A DNA stretch of 64,000 bases. It comes from Caryophanales bacterium UBA4856 (GTDB lineage Bacteria; Bacillota_I; Bacilli_A; RFN20; CAG-288). Position numbers and translations under genes: made by a program. The notes below the pieces were generated by a model. The model searched no databases, was not told the DNA's origin, and saw only the letters and a program-made list of their open reading frames with translations. The stretch lies in the NCBI GenBank assembly GCA_002399765.1, contig DHEG01000015.1, positions 90,471-154,470 of the forward strand, given 5' to 3'. Of the stretch, positions 1 through 8,263 are shown piece by piece. Each line of letters begins with the position of its first letter. Positions within the stretch are counted from its first letter, which is position 1.

Positions 1-271
1 CTATACCCAAGGGCCTCATGGCGAGATGCTGCCGGCATTGGACAATCTAGACAAGGTCATCGCCTTCACTACCTCCGGCACCCCTTCCGGGCTGCTTTGC
101 GGCTCCAAGGCCGGGGAATGCATTAAGGCGGCCTTCTTCGACGAGTCGTTCCGCACGGTGGGAGCCAAGCAGGTGATCTGGACCAACTTTGGCGCTTTGC
201 CACTCCAAACCCCCATAACCCGCGAAGGCTATTTGGAAAAGGTGGAAGAAGTCATAAAGGCCCAGGCCTAG
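1..271 (+). CDS. C-terminal part of a flavodoxin-fold NAD(P)H/FMN-dependent oxidoreductase (partial)
   Basis: The reading frame is open from base 2 to a TAG at 269-271, giving the last 89 residues of a protein whose start lies outside the window. The visible part begins YTQGPHGEMLPAL and continues with a beta-strand (VIAFTTSGTP) and a C-terminal amphipathic helix. This resembles the final strands and helix of NADPH-dependent FMN reductase or quinone reductase proteins (flavodoxin-like fold). No FMN-binding loop is visible because the N-terminus is missing, so the family call is inference. The next gene starts 17 bases downstream on the same strand and is also an oxidoreductase, which suggests a small redox operon. 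It could equally be another flavodoxin-like protein. Confidence 0.5.
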   Translation, partial: YTQGPHGEMLPALDNLDKVIAFTTSGTPSGLLCGSKAGECIKAAFFDESFRTVGAKQVIWTNFGALPLQTPITREGYLEKVEEVIKAQA

Positions 272-288
272 AAGGAGTTTTGCAAAGC

Positions 289-1311
289 ATGGAACCAAAG
301 GCGGTCGGATTCGAGAGATACGTTCCCCTGGATAAGGGAAACGGGTTCTTCGCCTTTCCCTACGAGCCAGAAAGACCTCGGGGACATGACCTAGTCGTCG
401 CCGTCGAAGCCTCTTCCTTCAATCCCACCGATCTGGTCCACTACAAGACGCCACTTGCCAAGGAAAACACCCCGTCGGTCTTGGGTTTCGATGGCTTTGG
501 GACCGTGGTTCGGACAGGGCCCCAAGTCGTCCTCTTCAAGCCGGGCGACAAAGTGTTCTTCGCCGGTGACCAGACCCGCAGGGGAAGCTTTGCGGACCTC
601 GAGGCGATCGACGAGAGGATTGTGGCCCTGGCGCCTTCTAACCTCACCCCCGCCCAAGCCAGTTCCATCCCCCTGGCCTTCATAACGGCCTGGGAATCGC
701 TGGTGGAGAAGATGGGAATAGATCCCAGGGAAACTGCAGTCAACAAAGAGAAGTCGGTCTTGATCGTCAATGCCAGTGGCGGGGTGGGCTCGATAGCCGT
801 CCAACTCGCCAAGGCCTTCGGCCTTAAGGTGATAGCCACAGCCGGCAGGAAGGAAACCGCGGAATGGGCTTCTTCGAATGGGGCCGACTATGTCCTAAAC
901 CACAGGATGGCCTTGAGCGAGCAGCTCACGGAAAAGGGGTTAGGGGAAGTGGATTTCATCCTCGACCTCTATGGGCCCGACGACAGGTTTTCCGATTTCG
1001 TCACCTGTTTGAAGCCGATGGGGAAAATCGTCTCCATCGGCAAGAGCAGCGCTGACTTGCCCCTCTACCTCCTCAAGAAGAAGGCGGCGACCTTTGCCTG
1101 GGAATGGATGTTCGCCAAGAGCACCTTCAGGCTCGAGAGCCTTTCCACCCAGCACCAAATCCTCGCCACGGCCAAGCAAATGGCCGAGGAAGGCAAAATA
1201 AGGCCAAGGGTAACCAGGGTCATAAAGGGCCTAAACCCCGAAAGCGTCAGGGAAGGATTGACCTCTTTGGGCCACAACGACACCATCGGAAAGATCGTCT
1301 TGGTTCACTGA
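289..1311 (+). CDS. Zinc-type alcohol dehydrogenase-like / quinone oxidoreductase (MDR superfamily)
   Basis: A 340-residue medium-chain dehydrogenase/reductase. The N-terminal GroES-like half contains the typical DLVVAVEASSFNPTD segment. The Rossmann half carries a clear nucleotide-binding motif (NASGGVGSIAVQLAK), followed by the GLKVIATAGR strand where the 2'-phosphate of NADPH would sit. No Cys/His zinc ligands are evident, so it belongs to the zinc-independent quinone-reductase-like branch despite the usual database name. Reduction of a quinone, enone or aldehyde with NADPH is inferred from the family; the substrate is unknown. The ATG at 289 is preferred because AAGGAG at 272-277 lies 11 bases upstream; the in-frame TTG at 280 would be only 2 bases away. 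Its end overlaps the convergent permease gene by 7 bases. Confidence 0.85.
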   Translation: MEPKAVGFERYVPLDKGNGFFAFPYEPERPRGHDLVVAVEASSFNPTDLVHYKTPLAKENTPSVLGFDGFGTVVRTGPQVVLFKPGDKVFFAGDQTRRGSFADLEAIDERIVALAPSNLTPAQASSIPLAFITAWESLVEKMGIDPRETAVNKEKSVLIVNASGGVGSIAVQLAKAFGLKVIATAGRKETAEWASSNGADYVLNHRMALSEQLTEKGLGEVDFILDLYGPDDRFSDFVTCLKPMGKIVSIGKSSADLPLYLLKKKAATFAWEWMFAKSTFRLESLSTQHQILATAKQMAEEGKIRPRVTRVIKGLNPESVREGLTSLGHNDTIGKIVLVH

Positions 1312-2195
1312 CGGGGAAGGTCCTTTTCCAGGACGTGCTTCCTTATGTAGAGAATCTGGAAGCCTTTGTATATGCCCTTACCCGCCAAAACGAGGACTAG
1401 AAGGAAAGTGGCGAATACCACGATGGTCGAGCCCGAACTGGTCGAAGCCTCAAGCGAAATGAGAAACCCACCCATCGAGGATATCTCCGCGAATATAACC
1501 GCCACTATTAGCGTCCAAAGATAGCTGCCGACCAACTGCAAGGCGATGGCGACGGGGATGATCATCAGGCTTGCCACCAAAAGCGAGCCGATTATAGAAG
1601 AGCTGACGGCTATGGCCGCAGCCGTGAGTACCGAGGTCACGATATTGATGTAGTTTATCTTCAGGCCACTTATTTTCGCCTCGTAGGGATTGTAGGAAAC
1701 GTACATGTTGGTCCGGTAGAACAAGATCGAGAGCAAAACCACCAACCCTGTCACGACCCCGATTATCAAAAGGTCACCGGTGGTGACTCCCAATATGGAG
1801 CCGAAAAGGAACGAGTCTATCTTGTTGGCATTGGGAAGGAAATGCTGTATCAAGCCAGCGGTACCGGCCGAGGCGGAAATTATTATCGCCAGCGTCATCT
1901 CGGAGTATTTCTTGAACTTTATCCTCATTAACTCGATGAGGAGGCTGCTAAGGACACTGATGATGACGGCCATATACGTCGGACTGATTCCGCCCACCAA
2001 AAGGCCAATGGCCACGCCAGCCAAGGCGGTATGCGACAGGGCATCGCCCATCATCGACAGGTGCTTGGTGGTGACATCCAAACCCAGGATGGGAAGCACC
2101 AAGCCTACCATCAGGCAAGCCCAAAAGGCATTGGTGCTGAAGCCATACTGGAATATCTGGGTAATGCTAAAAAGGGTTTTCAGATCACTTGTCAT
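1305..2195 (-). CDS. znuB: Zinc/manganese ABC transporter permease (ZnuB/MntB family)
   Basis: A 296-residue polytopic membrane protein, almost entirely hydrophobic, with about eight predicted membrane segments. It contains the ABC-3 family hallmarks, such as a GDALSHTALAGVAIG segment near residue 50 and an IVSSIIGSLLVASLMIIPVA-like stretch in the second half. It would form the membrane channel of a divalent-metal importer together with the ATPase and binding protein encoded just upstream. The start overlaps the end of the ATPase gene by 11 bases, and AAAGGAG lies 10 bases before the ATG. Zn2+ versus Mn2+ cannot be settled from the permease alone. It is the last gene of the three-gene operon transcribed from the promoter near 3870. 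Confidence 0.9.
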   Translation of the reverse strand: MTSDLKTLFSITQIFQYGFSTNAFWACLMVGLVLPILGLDVTTKHLSMMGDALSHTALAGVAIGLLVGGISPTYMAVIISVLSSLLIELMRIKFKKYSEMTLAIIISASAGTAGLIQHFLPNANKIDSFLFGSILGVTTGDLLIIGVVTGLVVLLSILFYRTNMYVSYNPYEAKISGLKINYINIVTSVLTAAAIAVSSSIIGSLLVASLMIIPVAIALQLVGSYLWTLIVAVIFAEISSMGGFLISLEASTSSGSTIVVFATFLLVLVLAGKGIYKGFQILYIRKHVLEKDLPRQ

Positions 2196-2832
2196 ATGCT
2201 TTCAACTCCTTTGGGCGAAGGGTCTCCTCATTTAGTTCGTACACTTCGTCGGATCCGGAAAGGTCATCGTAGAAATGGGTTACTAGGACGATGGTCATTC
2301 CGCGCTCCCGATGAAGCTTGTTCACTTCCTCAAGGAAGGCATCGCGAGAGGATACGTCCATCCCTGTCGTAGGTTCATCCAATACCAGAAGGTCAGGCTG
2401 TCCGACCAATGCCTTGGCCAGCCTGACCCTTTGCTGCTGTCCACCCGAAAGGGAAGAGACAGCCCTGTTGCGCAAATCATAGATGCCCATTGTCCTCATC
2501 GCCTCGTAGGCTTTCTCCCAGTCGGCCTTGTTCATGAACTGGAACGGCTTCCACTTAAGGCCCAAGGAGACTATTTCCTTTACCGAGGCAGGGAAGGAAA
2601 GATCAAGGTTGCCCGTGACCTGGCTCAAGAAGGAACTCTTCTTGAAATCATCGTAGACCACGCCGCTTTGGGGTTTAAGCAAATGCAGGATTATCTTTAG
2701 CAGCGTGCTCTTGCCAGCCCCGTTTCGGCCTATGATGCCAACGAACTGACCGTTTTCGATGGTCATGTTTATGTCCCGCAGGACATATTTGGTTCCCTCA
2801 TAGCCGAAATAGACATGTTCAATTCCAATCAT
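2185..2832 (-). CDS. znuC: Zinc/manganese ABC transporter ATP-binding protein (ZnuC family)
   Basis: A 215-residue ABC ATPase. Visible motifs are Walker A (GRNGAGKST), a Q-loop region (FLSQVTG), a perfect signature (LSGGQQQRVRLAKAL), Walker B (LLVLDEPTTGMD) and the switch histidine (VLVTHF). It powers metal uptake by the neighbouring permease. The ATG at 2832 is chosen because it starts 4 bases after the binding-protein stop codon and gives the normal MIGIEHVYFGYEG beginning; an upstream in-frame extension would read into the binding-protein gene and is not credible. At 215 residues it is of normal size. The gene is translationally coupled on both sides (a 4-base gap upstream, an 11-base overlap downstream). 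Confidence 0.92.
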   Translation of the reverse strand: MIGIEHVYFGYEGTKYVLRDINMTIENGQFVGIIGRNGAGKSTLLKIILHLLKPQSGVVYDDFKKSSFLSQVTGNLDLSFPASVKEIVSLGLKWKPFQFMNKADWEKAYEAMRTMGIYDLRNRAVSSLSGGQQQRVRLAKALVGQPDLLVLDEPTTGMDVSSRDAFLEEVNKLHRERGMTIVLVTHFYDDLSGSDEVYELNEETLRPKELKAYDK

Positions 2833-2836
2833 TTCC

Positions 2837-3811
2837 CTATTCCGTTTCCAAGGCCGACGAATCGACATCAAGAACCTTCGCAAATGTCGCCAGATTGCCA
2901 AGCATCACGTCGACGTAATCACTACCTGAAGCCCAGCTTTCGTCATCTACGCCCTCGAAAGCATTTATGGCGGTTAACTCCACGCTGAATCCCTGGTTCT
3001 CCAAGTCTGACTTAATGGCATTGGCGGTATCTGCCTCGTCCAGGCTCTCGACGTTGATGTAGTGGATGTCCTGGGCAACCATCTCTTCCTCGATTTCCTT
3101 GATTCGGCTGGCATCCGCTTCCGAATCCGAAACACCCGAGATTCCCATCTGCCGGAAGCCGTACTCCCTGGCCAGGTAGCCGAAGGCCTCATGGGAAGTG
3201 ACCAATATCTCCTTCCTTTTCGCAGACAGGAGGGCATTGTACATATCGTCGACATACGAATATTCCTTAAGGGTCCTGGCGAGATTGCCGTCATAATACG
3301 AAGCATAGGCGGGATCGAGCGCCTTTAGTTGTTCAGCCAATGAGTTGGCCATGGCCTCCATATAATCCAGATCCAGCCAAACATGGGGATCCTCCTCTTC
3401 GTCACCCAAAAGGTCCGTGCCGGTATAGACGGTTACGGCGGGAGTATTGGGGACCAAAGAGAAGTGGGTCACGTCAGGGGCCAAATCGCTAGCCCAATCA
3501 TCGATTCCCCCAGCTCCCATGGTAACCACCAGCTTAGAGTCCTCCGCTTCGGCCATGACGTCTGCTCCAGCTTGATCGATGGTGAAATCATGGGGCTCAT
3601 TGGTGCCGACGACATTGATCACCGTGGCCCTCGAGCCGGCAACCCTTTTCGCCAAATCGTAGACAGGCGCAAAAGTAGCCATTATGGTGTAAGCATTCCC
3701 GACAACATCGTCGCTGGAAGCGTCTTCCGTGCCTGAAATGCCATTTGCCGTGCAGGAAGCCAACATAGTCGGCACCAAAAATGCCAAAGCTGCTTTCCGG
3801 AGTATTTTCAT
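2837..3811 (-). CDS. znuA: Zinc/manganese ABC transporter substrate-binding lipoprotein (ZnuA family)
   Basis: A 324-residue cluster A-I metal-binding protein. The N-terminus is a lipoprotein signal (MKILRKAALAFLVPTMLASC) with the lipobox cysteine at residue 20. Family markers include the DPHVWLD motif and the TSHEAFGYLAREYGF segment, which supply metal-ligand histidines. There is no long His/Asp-rich loop of the kind seen in many ZnuA proteins, so Mn2+ or Fe2+ uptake (MntC/PsaA-like) is a real alternative to Zn2+. It is the first gene of the operon. The upstream region holds a consensus promoter (TTGACA, 17-base spacer, TATTAT) and a 19-base Fur-family-like palindrome at the predicted start site, which implies repression by a metal-sensing regulator. 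The Shine-Dalgarno-like AAAGGA lies about 11 bases before the ATG. Confidence 0.9.
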   Translation of the reverse strand: MKILRKAALAFLVPTMLASCTANGISGTEDASSDDVVGNAYTIMATFAPVYDLAKRVAGSRATVINVVGTNEPHDFTIDQAGADVMAEAEDSKLVVTMGAGGIDDWASDLAPDVTHFSLVPNTPAVTVYTGTDLLGDEEEDPHVWLDLDYMEAMANSLAEQLKALDPAYASYYDGNLARTLKEYSYVDDMYNALLSAKRKEILVTSHEAFGYLAREYGFRQMGISGVSDSEADASRIKEIEEEMVAQDIHYINVESLDEADTANAIKSDLENQGFSVELTAINAFEGVDDESWASGSDYVDVMLGNLATFAKVLDVDSSALETE

Positions 3812-3830
3812 TATTGTTGAATGTCCTTTT

Positions 3831-3849
3831 GAAATTGATTTTCAATTTC
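3831..3849. promoter_or_regulatory. Fur-family-like operator (Zur/MntR/Fur candidate) of the znuABC operon
   Basis: A 19-base 9-1-9 dyad, GAAATTGATTTTCAATTTC, with 8 of 9 pairs symmetric about base 3840. It matches 13 of 19 positions of the classical Fur box. It covers the predicted start of znuA transcription, where a bound repressor would block initiation. Which metalloregulator binds is not visible here. Confidence 0.6.
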
Positions 3850-3856
3850 TTTTAAA

Positions 3857-3885
3857 ATAATAAAACCGGGCTAGCTAGTTGTCAA
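3857..3885 (-). promoter_or_regulatory. Sigma-A type promoter of znuABC
   Basis: Read on the minus strand: a perfect -35 TTGACA (3880-3885), a 17-base spacer and -10 TATTAT (3857-3862, 5 of 6). The predicted start near 3850 leaves a leader of about 39 bases. The -35 overlaps the first copy of the AATGGCC repeat cluster shared with the divergent ATPase promoter. Confidence 0.7.
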
Positions 3886-3924
3886 TGGCCTTTAAGCAAT
3901 GGCCTTTTGTGGCAAAAGGCCATT
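3883..3924. repeat. Direct and inverted AATGGCCTTT repeats between divergent promoters
   Basis: CAATGGCCTTT occurs at 3883-3893 and again at 3897-3907. The second copy also forms a perfect 12-base inverted repeat with 3913-3924 (AATGGCCTTTTG / CAAAAGGCCATT, 3-base spacer). The cluster covers the -35 elements of both divergent promoters. It looks like a binding site for a dimeric regulator rather than a terminator, because no U-tract follows on either strand. Confidence 0.65.
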
Positions 3925-3935
3925 TCAACTATAAT
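3907..3935 (+). promoter_or_regulatory. Promoter of the P2C ATPase-TrkA operon
   Basis: -10 TATAAT (3930-3935, perfect), a 17-base spacer, and -35 TTGTGG (3907-3912). The -35 is centred on the spacer of the inverted repeat 3898-3924, so a protein bound to the dyad would occlude it. The predicted start is near 3942, leaving only about 22 bases of leader. Confidence 0.65.
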
Positions 3936-3964
3936 CGGGACAAAAGGAGGCTCACGATATCAAG

Positions 3965-6928
3965 ATGACAGATACGGAAATAGCCAAGATTAGAGCCGCC
4001 TATCCCCGGCAGGTATATGGCCTATTGGATACCAAGGCCGCTGGCCTTTCGTCCAGCGAAGCCGAGAAAAGGCTAAAGGAATTCGGCAAGAACCAAATAG
4101 CCAAGAAAAAGGCCAAGCCAACGTATTTGGTCTTCCTGTCGAACTTCGTCTCGCCGATGGCGATACTGCTTTGGGTGGCAGGGGCAATATCGGTAATTTC
4201 GGCCTTCATCGGGACAAAGACCGACGATAGCATCGGGCCCATCGTCGATCCCCAGACCCTTTATCTGGGCATCGCCATTTGGTTGGTTAACATCATCAAC
4301 GGCCTCTTCTCCTTCTTCCAGGAATTCAAGGCGGGAAAGGCCACGGATGCCTTGGCCAAGATGCTTCCGTCCTATGCCAGGGTGATAAGGGACGGGCAAG
4401 AGGTAAGGGTCAAGGCCGAGAATGTCGTGCCGGGAGACATAATGGTTTTGGCCGAAGGCGACAAGATACCGGCCGATGGCCGGGTCCTCATCTGCGACGA
4501 TCTTGCCGTCACTCAGGCTTCGCTTACCGGCGAGGCGACGCCCGTGCGCAAAAACGAGATGCCCCTTAAGGAGGAACCCGATTCGCCAGTCGGGGCCAAG
4601 AACATGGTTTTCTCCGGGACCTCGGTGGCCTCCGGCAATGCCCGCGTCGCAGTCATGAACACGGGCATGAACGCGGAGTTTGGCAAGATTGCCTCCCTAA
4701 CCCAAAACATCAAAGACAAGAAATCGCCACTTCACGGGGAGATTGACCATACGACGAAAATAATCGCGATCATTGCCTTGGCCATAGGCTTGGCGGTATT
4801 GGTCCTGGGGATAACAATCAACGGATTGACCGAGGAGGACGGGTTCTCCAATCCCAAGCTTTACCTTACGCAGTTCATCTTCGCGTTGGGAATGATAGTG
4901 GCCTTCATCCCCGAGGGCCTTTCCCCGACCGTTACCCTTTCGCTGGCCAAGGCGGTGCAGCGCATGGCAAAGGAAGGCGCCTTGATAAAGTCCTTGGATT
5001 CCGTCGAGACCTTGGGCTCCACCACCGTCATCTGCACCGACAAGACCGGAACCCTTACCAAGAACGAGATGACGGTAAAGAGCCTCTATCTTCCCGGACG
5101 GGTTTTGGAAGTGACGGGGGATGGCTATGCACCCACAGGAGAGATAAAGGAAAAGACGGGGCAGAGGATGACCGTCCAAAATGATGCCGGTCTCAAGCTT
5201 CTCTTGACCATTGGGAGCCTGTGCTCGGATGCCAAGCTCCTCCCGCCGGAAGAAGGAAGCAAGGATCGGCGCTACACGGTATTGGGCGACCCGACCGAGG
5301 CCTGTTTGGGGGTGGTCGCGCGCAAGGGCTTGCTGGAGCCGGGCAATCAGCTGAACCTGATGCCGCGAATAAGGGAACTCCATTTCGACTCCGAGCGGAA
5401 GATGATGACGACCATCCATCAGCTATCGGCGCCGCTTGAAGGTGCCCAGAGGATTGCCTATACCAAAGGCTCCCCTAAAGAGCTCTTGGATAAATGCTCG
5501 TATATATTCGATGGCCTCAAGAAGAGAAAGATAACCAAGGAAGACATCGCCGCCGCCATGGCCCAAACCGATCGTTATGCCAACGAGGGCCTGAGGGTCT
5601 TGGCCATGGCTTACCGGTTGCTGCCTAAAGGCGCGGGAATACCGGTTGCCCTTTCCGATTACACCCCCGCAAACATCGAGACCGACATGGTGTTCGTTGG
5701 CCTCGAGGCGATGCAGGATCCTCCCAGGGAGGAGATAAAGGCGGCCGTAAACGAATGCCATAGGGCCGGGATAAAGATAATCATGGTTACGGGTGACTAT
5801 GGGCTTACGGCCCTGGCCATCGGGAAGAAGATCGGCATAGTCACAAGCGACGATACCAAGGTGATAACGGGCTTGGAACTGCAGAAGATGGACGATCGGC
5901 AAATAAGGGAGGCCCTCAAGGGAGAAGTCATCTTCGCACGTATGGCGCCGGAGCAGAAATACCGGGTCGTCTCCACCCTTCAGGACCTTGGGGAGACGGT
6001 GGCAGTCACCGGCGATGGCGTAAACGATGCCCCGGCCTTGAAGAAGGCCGACATCGGAGTCGCGATGGGGATAACGGGAACCGATGTTGCCAAGGACGCG
6101 GCCGACATGATACTGACCGACGACAATTTCGCCTCCATAGTAAAGGCCGTGAAGGAAGGTCGGGCCGTTTTCAACAACATCAAGAAATTCATAACCTACA
6201 TCTTCAATTCCAATGTGCCCGAAGCCATACCTTTCCTCTTGCCCCTCTTGACGTTCAACGTCGTTCCCCAGCCCCTCGGGATCATGGAGGTCCTCTTCAT
6301 CGACTTGGGAACCGACATGCTCCCGGCCTTGGGACTCGGCTCCGAGCGACCGATGCCAAATGTCATGGACCAAAAGCCACGGGGAAAGGATACCCACATA
6401 ATCGACAGAAAGCTCCTCCTGAAGGCCTTCGGTTGGTATGGGGTGATAACGACCGTCTTCGCCCTGGGGGCTTTCTTCCTCTACAACCTATTTGTAAGCG
6501 AAAGCCTCGGTATCCAATACACCCTGTTCGACTCCTCAACCGGGTCCACGCTGTTGGGCCTGAGTTCGTCGGAAAGCAAAAGGATATGGGAATCCTCGAC
6601 GGCCGTAGTCCTTACTTCCATCGTTTTCTGCCAGATGGGCATGGCCTTGAACTGCCGGACGAACAAGGATTCCCTATTCAAAGTTGGCCTTTTCACGAAC
6701 AGGACCGTTTGGATGGGCATTATGGCCGAAGGCCTGATGATTGTCGCCATGCCTTTCGTTCCCTTCCTCAACGAAGAGATATTCTCCGCCTACGGGATAA
6801 CGGTTTGGCAATGCTGGCTTCTCATTTTGGCGATGCCGATAGCCGTCGTCGCCATCGATGAGGGAAGAAAAGCAATCCTTAGACACAAGGACATGAAGGA
6901 TAATAAAGGAAAGGAGCGCACTATATGA
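3965..6928 (+). CDS. P-type cation ATPase of the Na+/K+- or H+/K+-ATPase-like class (P2C)
   Basis: A 987-residue P-type ATPase. It has an N-terminal cation-ATPase domain (GLSSSEAEKRLKEFGKNQI), two membrane helices, an actuator loop with TGEA, the PEGL motif in the fourth helix, the phosphorylated Asp in ICTDKTGTLTKNEMTV at about residue 359, an N-domain, the hinge VTGDGVNDAP, and a six-helix C-terminal membrane domain. The segments PEGLSPTVTLSLAKAVQRM, VETLGSTTVICTDKTGTLT and FIDLGTDMLPALGLG resemble animal Na+/K+-ATPase more than Ca2+ pumps, which supports a P2C call. Likely role: Na+ or H+ export coupled to K+ uptake. AAAAGGAGG lies 14 bases upstream of the start. The last 4 bases overlap the first TrkA-type gene. 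Ion specificity is inference; a P2A Ca2+ pump is the alternative. Confidence 0.85.
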   Translation: MTDTEIAKIRAAYPRQVYGLLDTKAAGLSSSEAEKRLKEFGKNQIAKKKAKPTYLVFLSNFVSPMAILLWVAGAISVISAFIGTKTDDSIGPIVDPQTLYLGIAIWLVNIINGLFSFFQEFKAGKATDALAKMLPSYARVIRDGQEVRVKAENVVPGDIMVLAEGDKIPADGRVLICDDLAVTQASLTGEATPVRKNEMPLKEEPDSPVGAKNMVFSGTSVASGNARVAVMNTGMNAEFGKIASLTQNIKDKKSPLHGEIDHTTKIIAIIALAIGLAVLVLGITINGLTEEDGFSNPKLYLTQFIFALGMIVAFIPEGLSPTVTLSLAKAVQRMAKEGALIKSLDSVETLGSTTVICTDKTGTLTKNEMTVKSLYLPGRVLEVTGDGYAPTGEIKEKTGQRMTVQNDAGLKLLLTIGSLCSDAKLLPPEEGSKDRRYTVLGDPTEACLGVVARKGLLEPGNQLNLMPRIRELHFDSERKMMTTIHQLSAPLEGAQRIAYTKGSPKELLDKCSYIFDGLKKRKITKEDIAAAMAQTDRYANEGLRVLAMAYRLLPKGAGIPVALSDYTPANIETDMVFVGLEAMQDPPREEIKAAVNECHRAGIKIIMVTGDYGLTALAIGKKIGIVTSDDTKVITGLELQKMDDRQIREALKGEVIFARMAPEQKYRVVSTLQDLGETVAVTGDGVNDAPALKKADIGVAMGITGTDVAKDAADMILTDDNFASIVKAVKEGRAVFNNIKKFITYIFNSNVPEAIPFLLPLLTFNVVPQPLGIMEVLFIDLGTDMLPALGLGSERPMPNVMDQKPRGKDTHIIDRKLLLKAFGWYGVITTVFALGAFFLYNLFVSESLGIQYTLFDSSTGSTLLGLSSSESKRIWESSTAVVLTSIVFCQMGMALNCRTNKDSLFKVGLFTNRTVWMGIMAEGLMIVAMPFVPFLNEEIFSAYGITVWQCWLLILAMPIAVVAIDEGRKAILRHKDMKDNKGKERTI

Positions 6929-7575
6929 AGGCAATGGTAATAGGATGCGGGAGGCTGGGGTCGGCTTTGGCCCTCGAACTCTTCCGCAAGGGAAATGACG
7001 TTACCGTCATCGACAAGGATCCCAATAGCTTCTATGCCCTGGGAAGCGAGTTCAACGGGAACACGGTCACTGGCACCGGCTTCGACCGGGACGTGTTGGA
7101 ACAAGCCGGCATCCAGTACCAGGATGCGGTGATCTGCTCCACCAGCTCGGACGAGGTGAACGCCCTGGCCGGAAGGATTGCCAAGGACATCTACATGGTC
7201 CCCCATGTCGTTGCCCGCCTCTACGATCCGATGAAGGCCAAGATCTTCGAGACCTTGGGCATACGGACCATCTCCACTACCGGATATGGGGTAGATAGGG
7301 CGATGGAACTATTGAGTTATGGCAAGCTGAACTCCTTCGTCATGCTGGGGGAAAAAGGCGACGTGGAACTGGTCCGCGTGGTTGCCACTCCCTCTTCCGA
7401 AGGCCTTACCGCCAATGAGCTTTCGAATGGTCAGGACTTCCGCCTGATAGCCTTGGTGCGAGGCCGGGAATCGCTTATTCCCGATGACACCGAGAGGATA
7501 AGGACCGACGATATCCTCTACTTTTCCGTAAGCACCAAAGCCAAGAAGAAACTGAAAGCCCTTCTGGGACTTTAG
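6925..7575 (+). CDS. TrkA/KtrA-type potassium transport regulatory subunit (RCK domain), first copy
   Basis: A 216-residue cytosolic protein. It has an N-terminal Rossmann NAD(H)-binding RCK domain (MKAMVIGCGRLGSALALEL, with the acidic nucleotide-ribose strand VTVIDKD) and a C-terminal TrkA-C domain (about residues 135-216; IRTDDILYFSV). Such proteins form rings that gate K+ channels or transporters in response to nucleotides or c-di-AMP. It is translationally coupled to the P2C ATPase by an ATGA overlap and followed 12 bases later by a second, divergent copy. No membrane KtrB/TrkH subunit is encoded alongside, so the partner is either encoded elsewhere or is the ATPase itself; the latter is speculation. 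Confidence 0.88.
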   Translation: MKAMVIGCGRLGSALALELFRKGNDVTVIDKDPNSFYALGSEFNGNTVTGTGFDRDVLEQAGIQYQDAVICSTSSDEVNALAGRIAKDIYMVPHVVARLYDPMKAKIFETLGIRTISTTGYGVDRAMELLSYGKLNSFVMLGEKGDVELVRVVATPSSEGLTANELSNGQDFRLIALVRGRESLIPDDTERIRTDDILYFSVSTKAKKKLKALLGL

Positions 7576-7587
7576 GGGGTGGAGAAA

Positions 7588-8259
7588 ATGAACGTATTGA
7601 TAATAGGCGGCGGGCAAATCGGGACCTATATGGCAAACCTGTTGGTGAAGAACAAGATCGACATCACCATCGTGGAGAAGGACCGGCTGACGGTCCAGAG
7701 GCTCAAGGAACGTTTCGGCGAAGACAATGTCGTTTTGGGCAACGGCTCTTCCCCAACCATCCTGGAATCTGCCGGGATCGACAAGGCCAATGTGGTGGCC
7801 GCCGTTACCGGTCAAGATGAGGTCAACCTTGTCGTCTCGACGATCGCCAAGTTCGAGTTTCAGGCCCCGCGTGTGGTAGCCAAGGTGAATAACCCCCGCA
7901 ACGCCTGGCTATTCACCATCGGCATGGGTGTGGATGCGGCCGTTAACCAGGCCGACATAATAGGTCACATGGTCGTCGAGGAGATGTCCATGAAGTCCCT
8001 TTTGACCTTGATGCGCCTCTCCCGTGGGGCCTATTCGATAATCCAGTTGACGGTCGGGGAGCAGGCGCCGGTCATCGGCAAGGCCGTCAAGGAAATAAAG
8101 ATACCTGGCGATGCCCTGATGATAGCCATCTACAGGGGGGATAGCATGATCGTGCCACATGGGGCCACCATTCTTTTCCCAGGCGACAAAATACTTTTCT
8201 TCTCCAACGAGAAAGATCATCTGCAACTCAATTCTCTATTCGGCGTCCCGACGCTTTGA
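7588..8259 (+). CDS. TrkA/KtrA-type potassium transport regulatory subunit (RCK domain), second copy
   Basis: A 223-residue protein with the same two-domain plan as its neighbour: an RCK-N Rossmann domain (MNVLIIGGGQIGTYMANLL, with VEKDRLTVQRL) and a TrkA-C domain ending ILFPGDKILFFSNEKDHLQLNSLF. The two copies are clearly diverged, as expected of a heteromeric ring. The ATG at 7588 is preferred over the in-frame GTG at 7579 because the purine-rich AGGGGGTGGAG sits just before it and the family begins MNVLIIGGG. It is the third gene of the ATPase operon. The end is only 4 bases from the convergent vsr gene, so there is no room for a terminator between them. Confidence 0.87.
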   Translation: MNVLIIGGGQIGTYMANLLVKNKIDITIVEKDRLTVQRLKERFGEDNVVLGNGSSPTILESAGIDKANVVAAVTGQDEVNLVVSTIAKFEFQAPRVVAKVNNPRNAWLFTIGMGVDAAVNQADIIGHMVVEEMSMKSLLTLMRLSRGAYSIIQLTVGEQAPVIGKAVKEIKIPGDALMIAIYRGDSMIVPHGATILFPGDKILFFSNEKDHLQLNSLFGVPTL

Positions 8260-8263
8260 TGTC

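Noticed and set aside
3898-3924. Perfect inverted repeat as an intrinsic terminator
   Set aside because: No U-tract follows on either strand, and it overlaps the -35 of the ATPase promoter between divergent genes, so it is an operator candidate instead.
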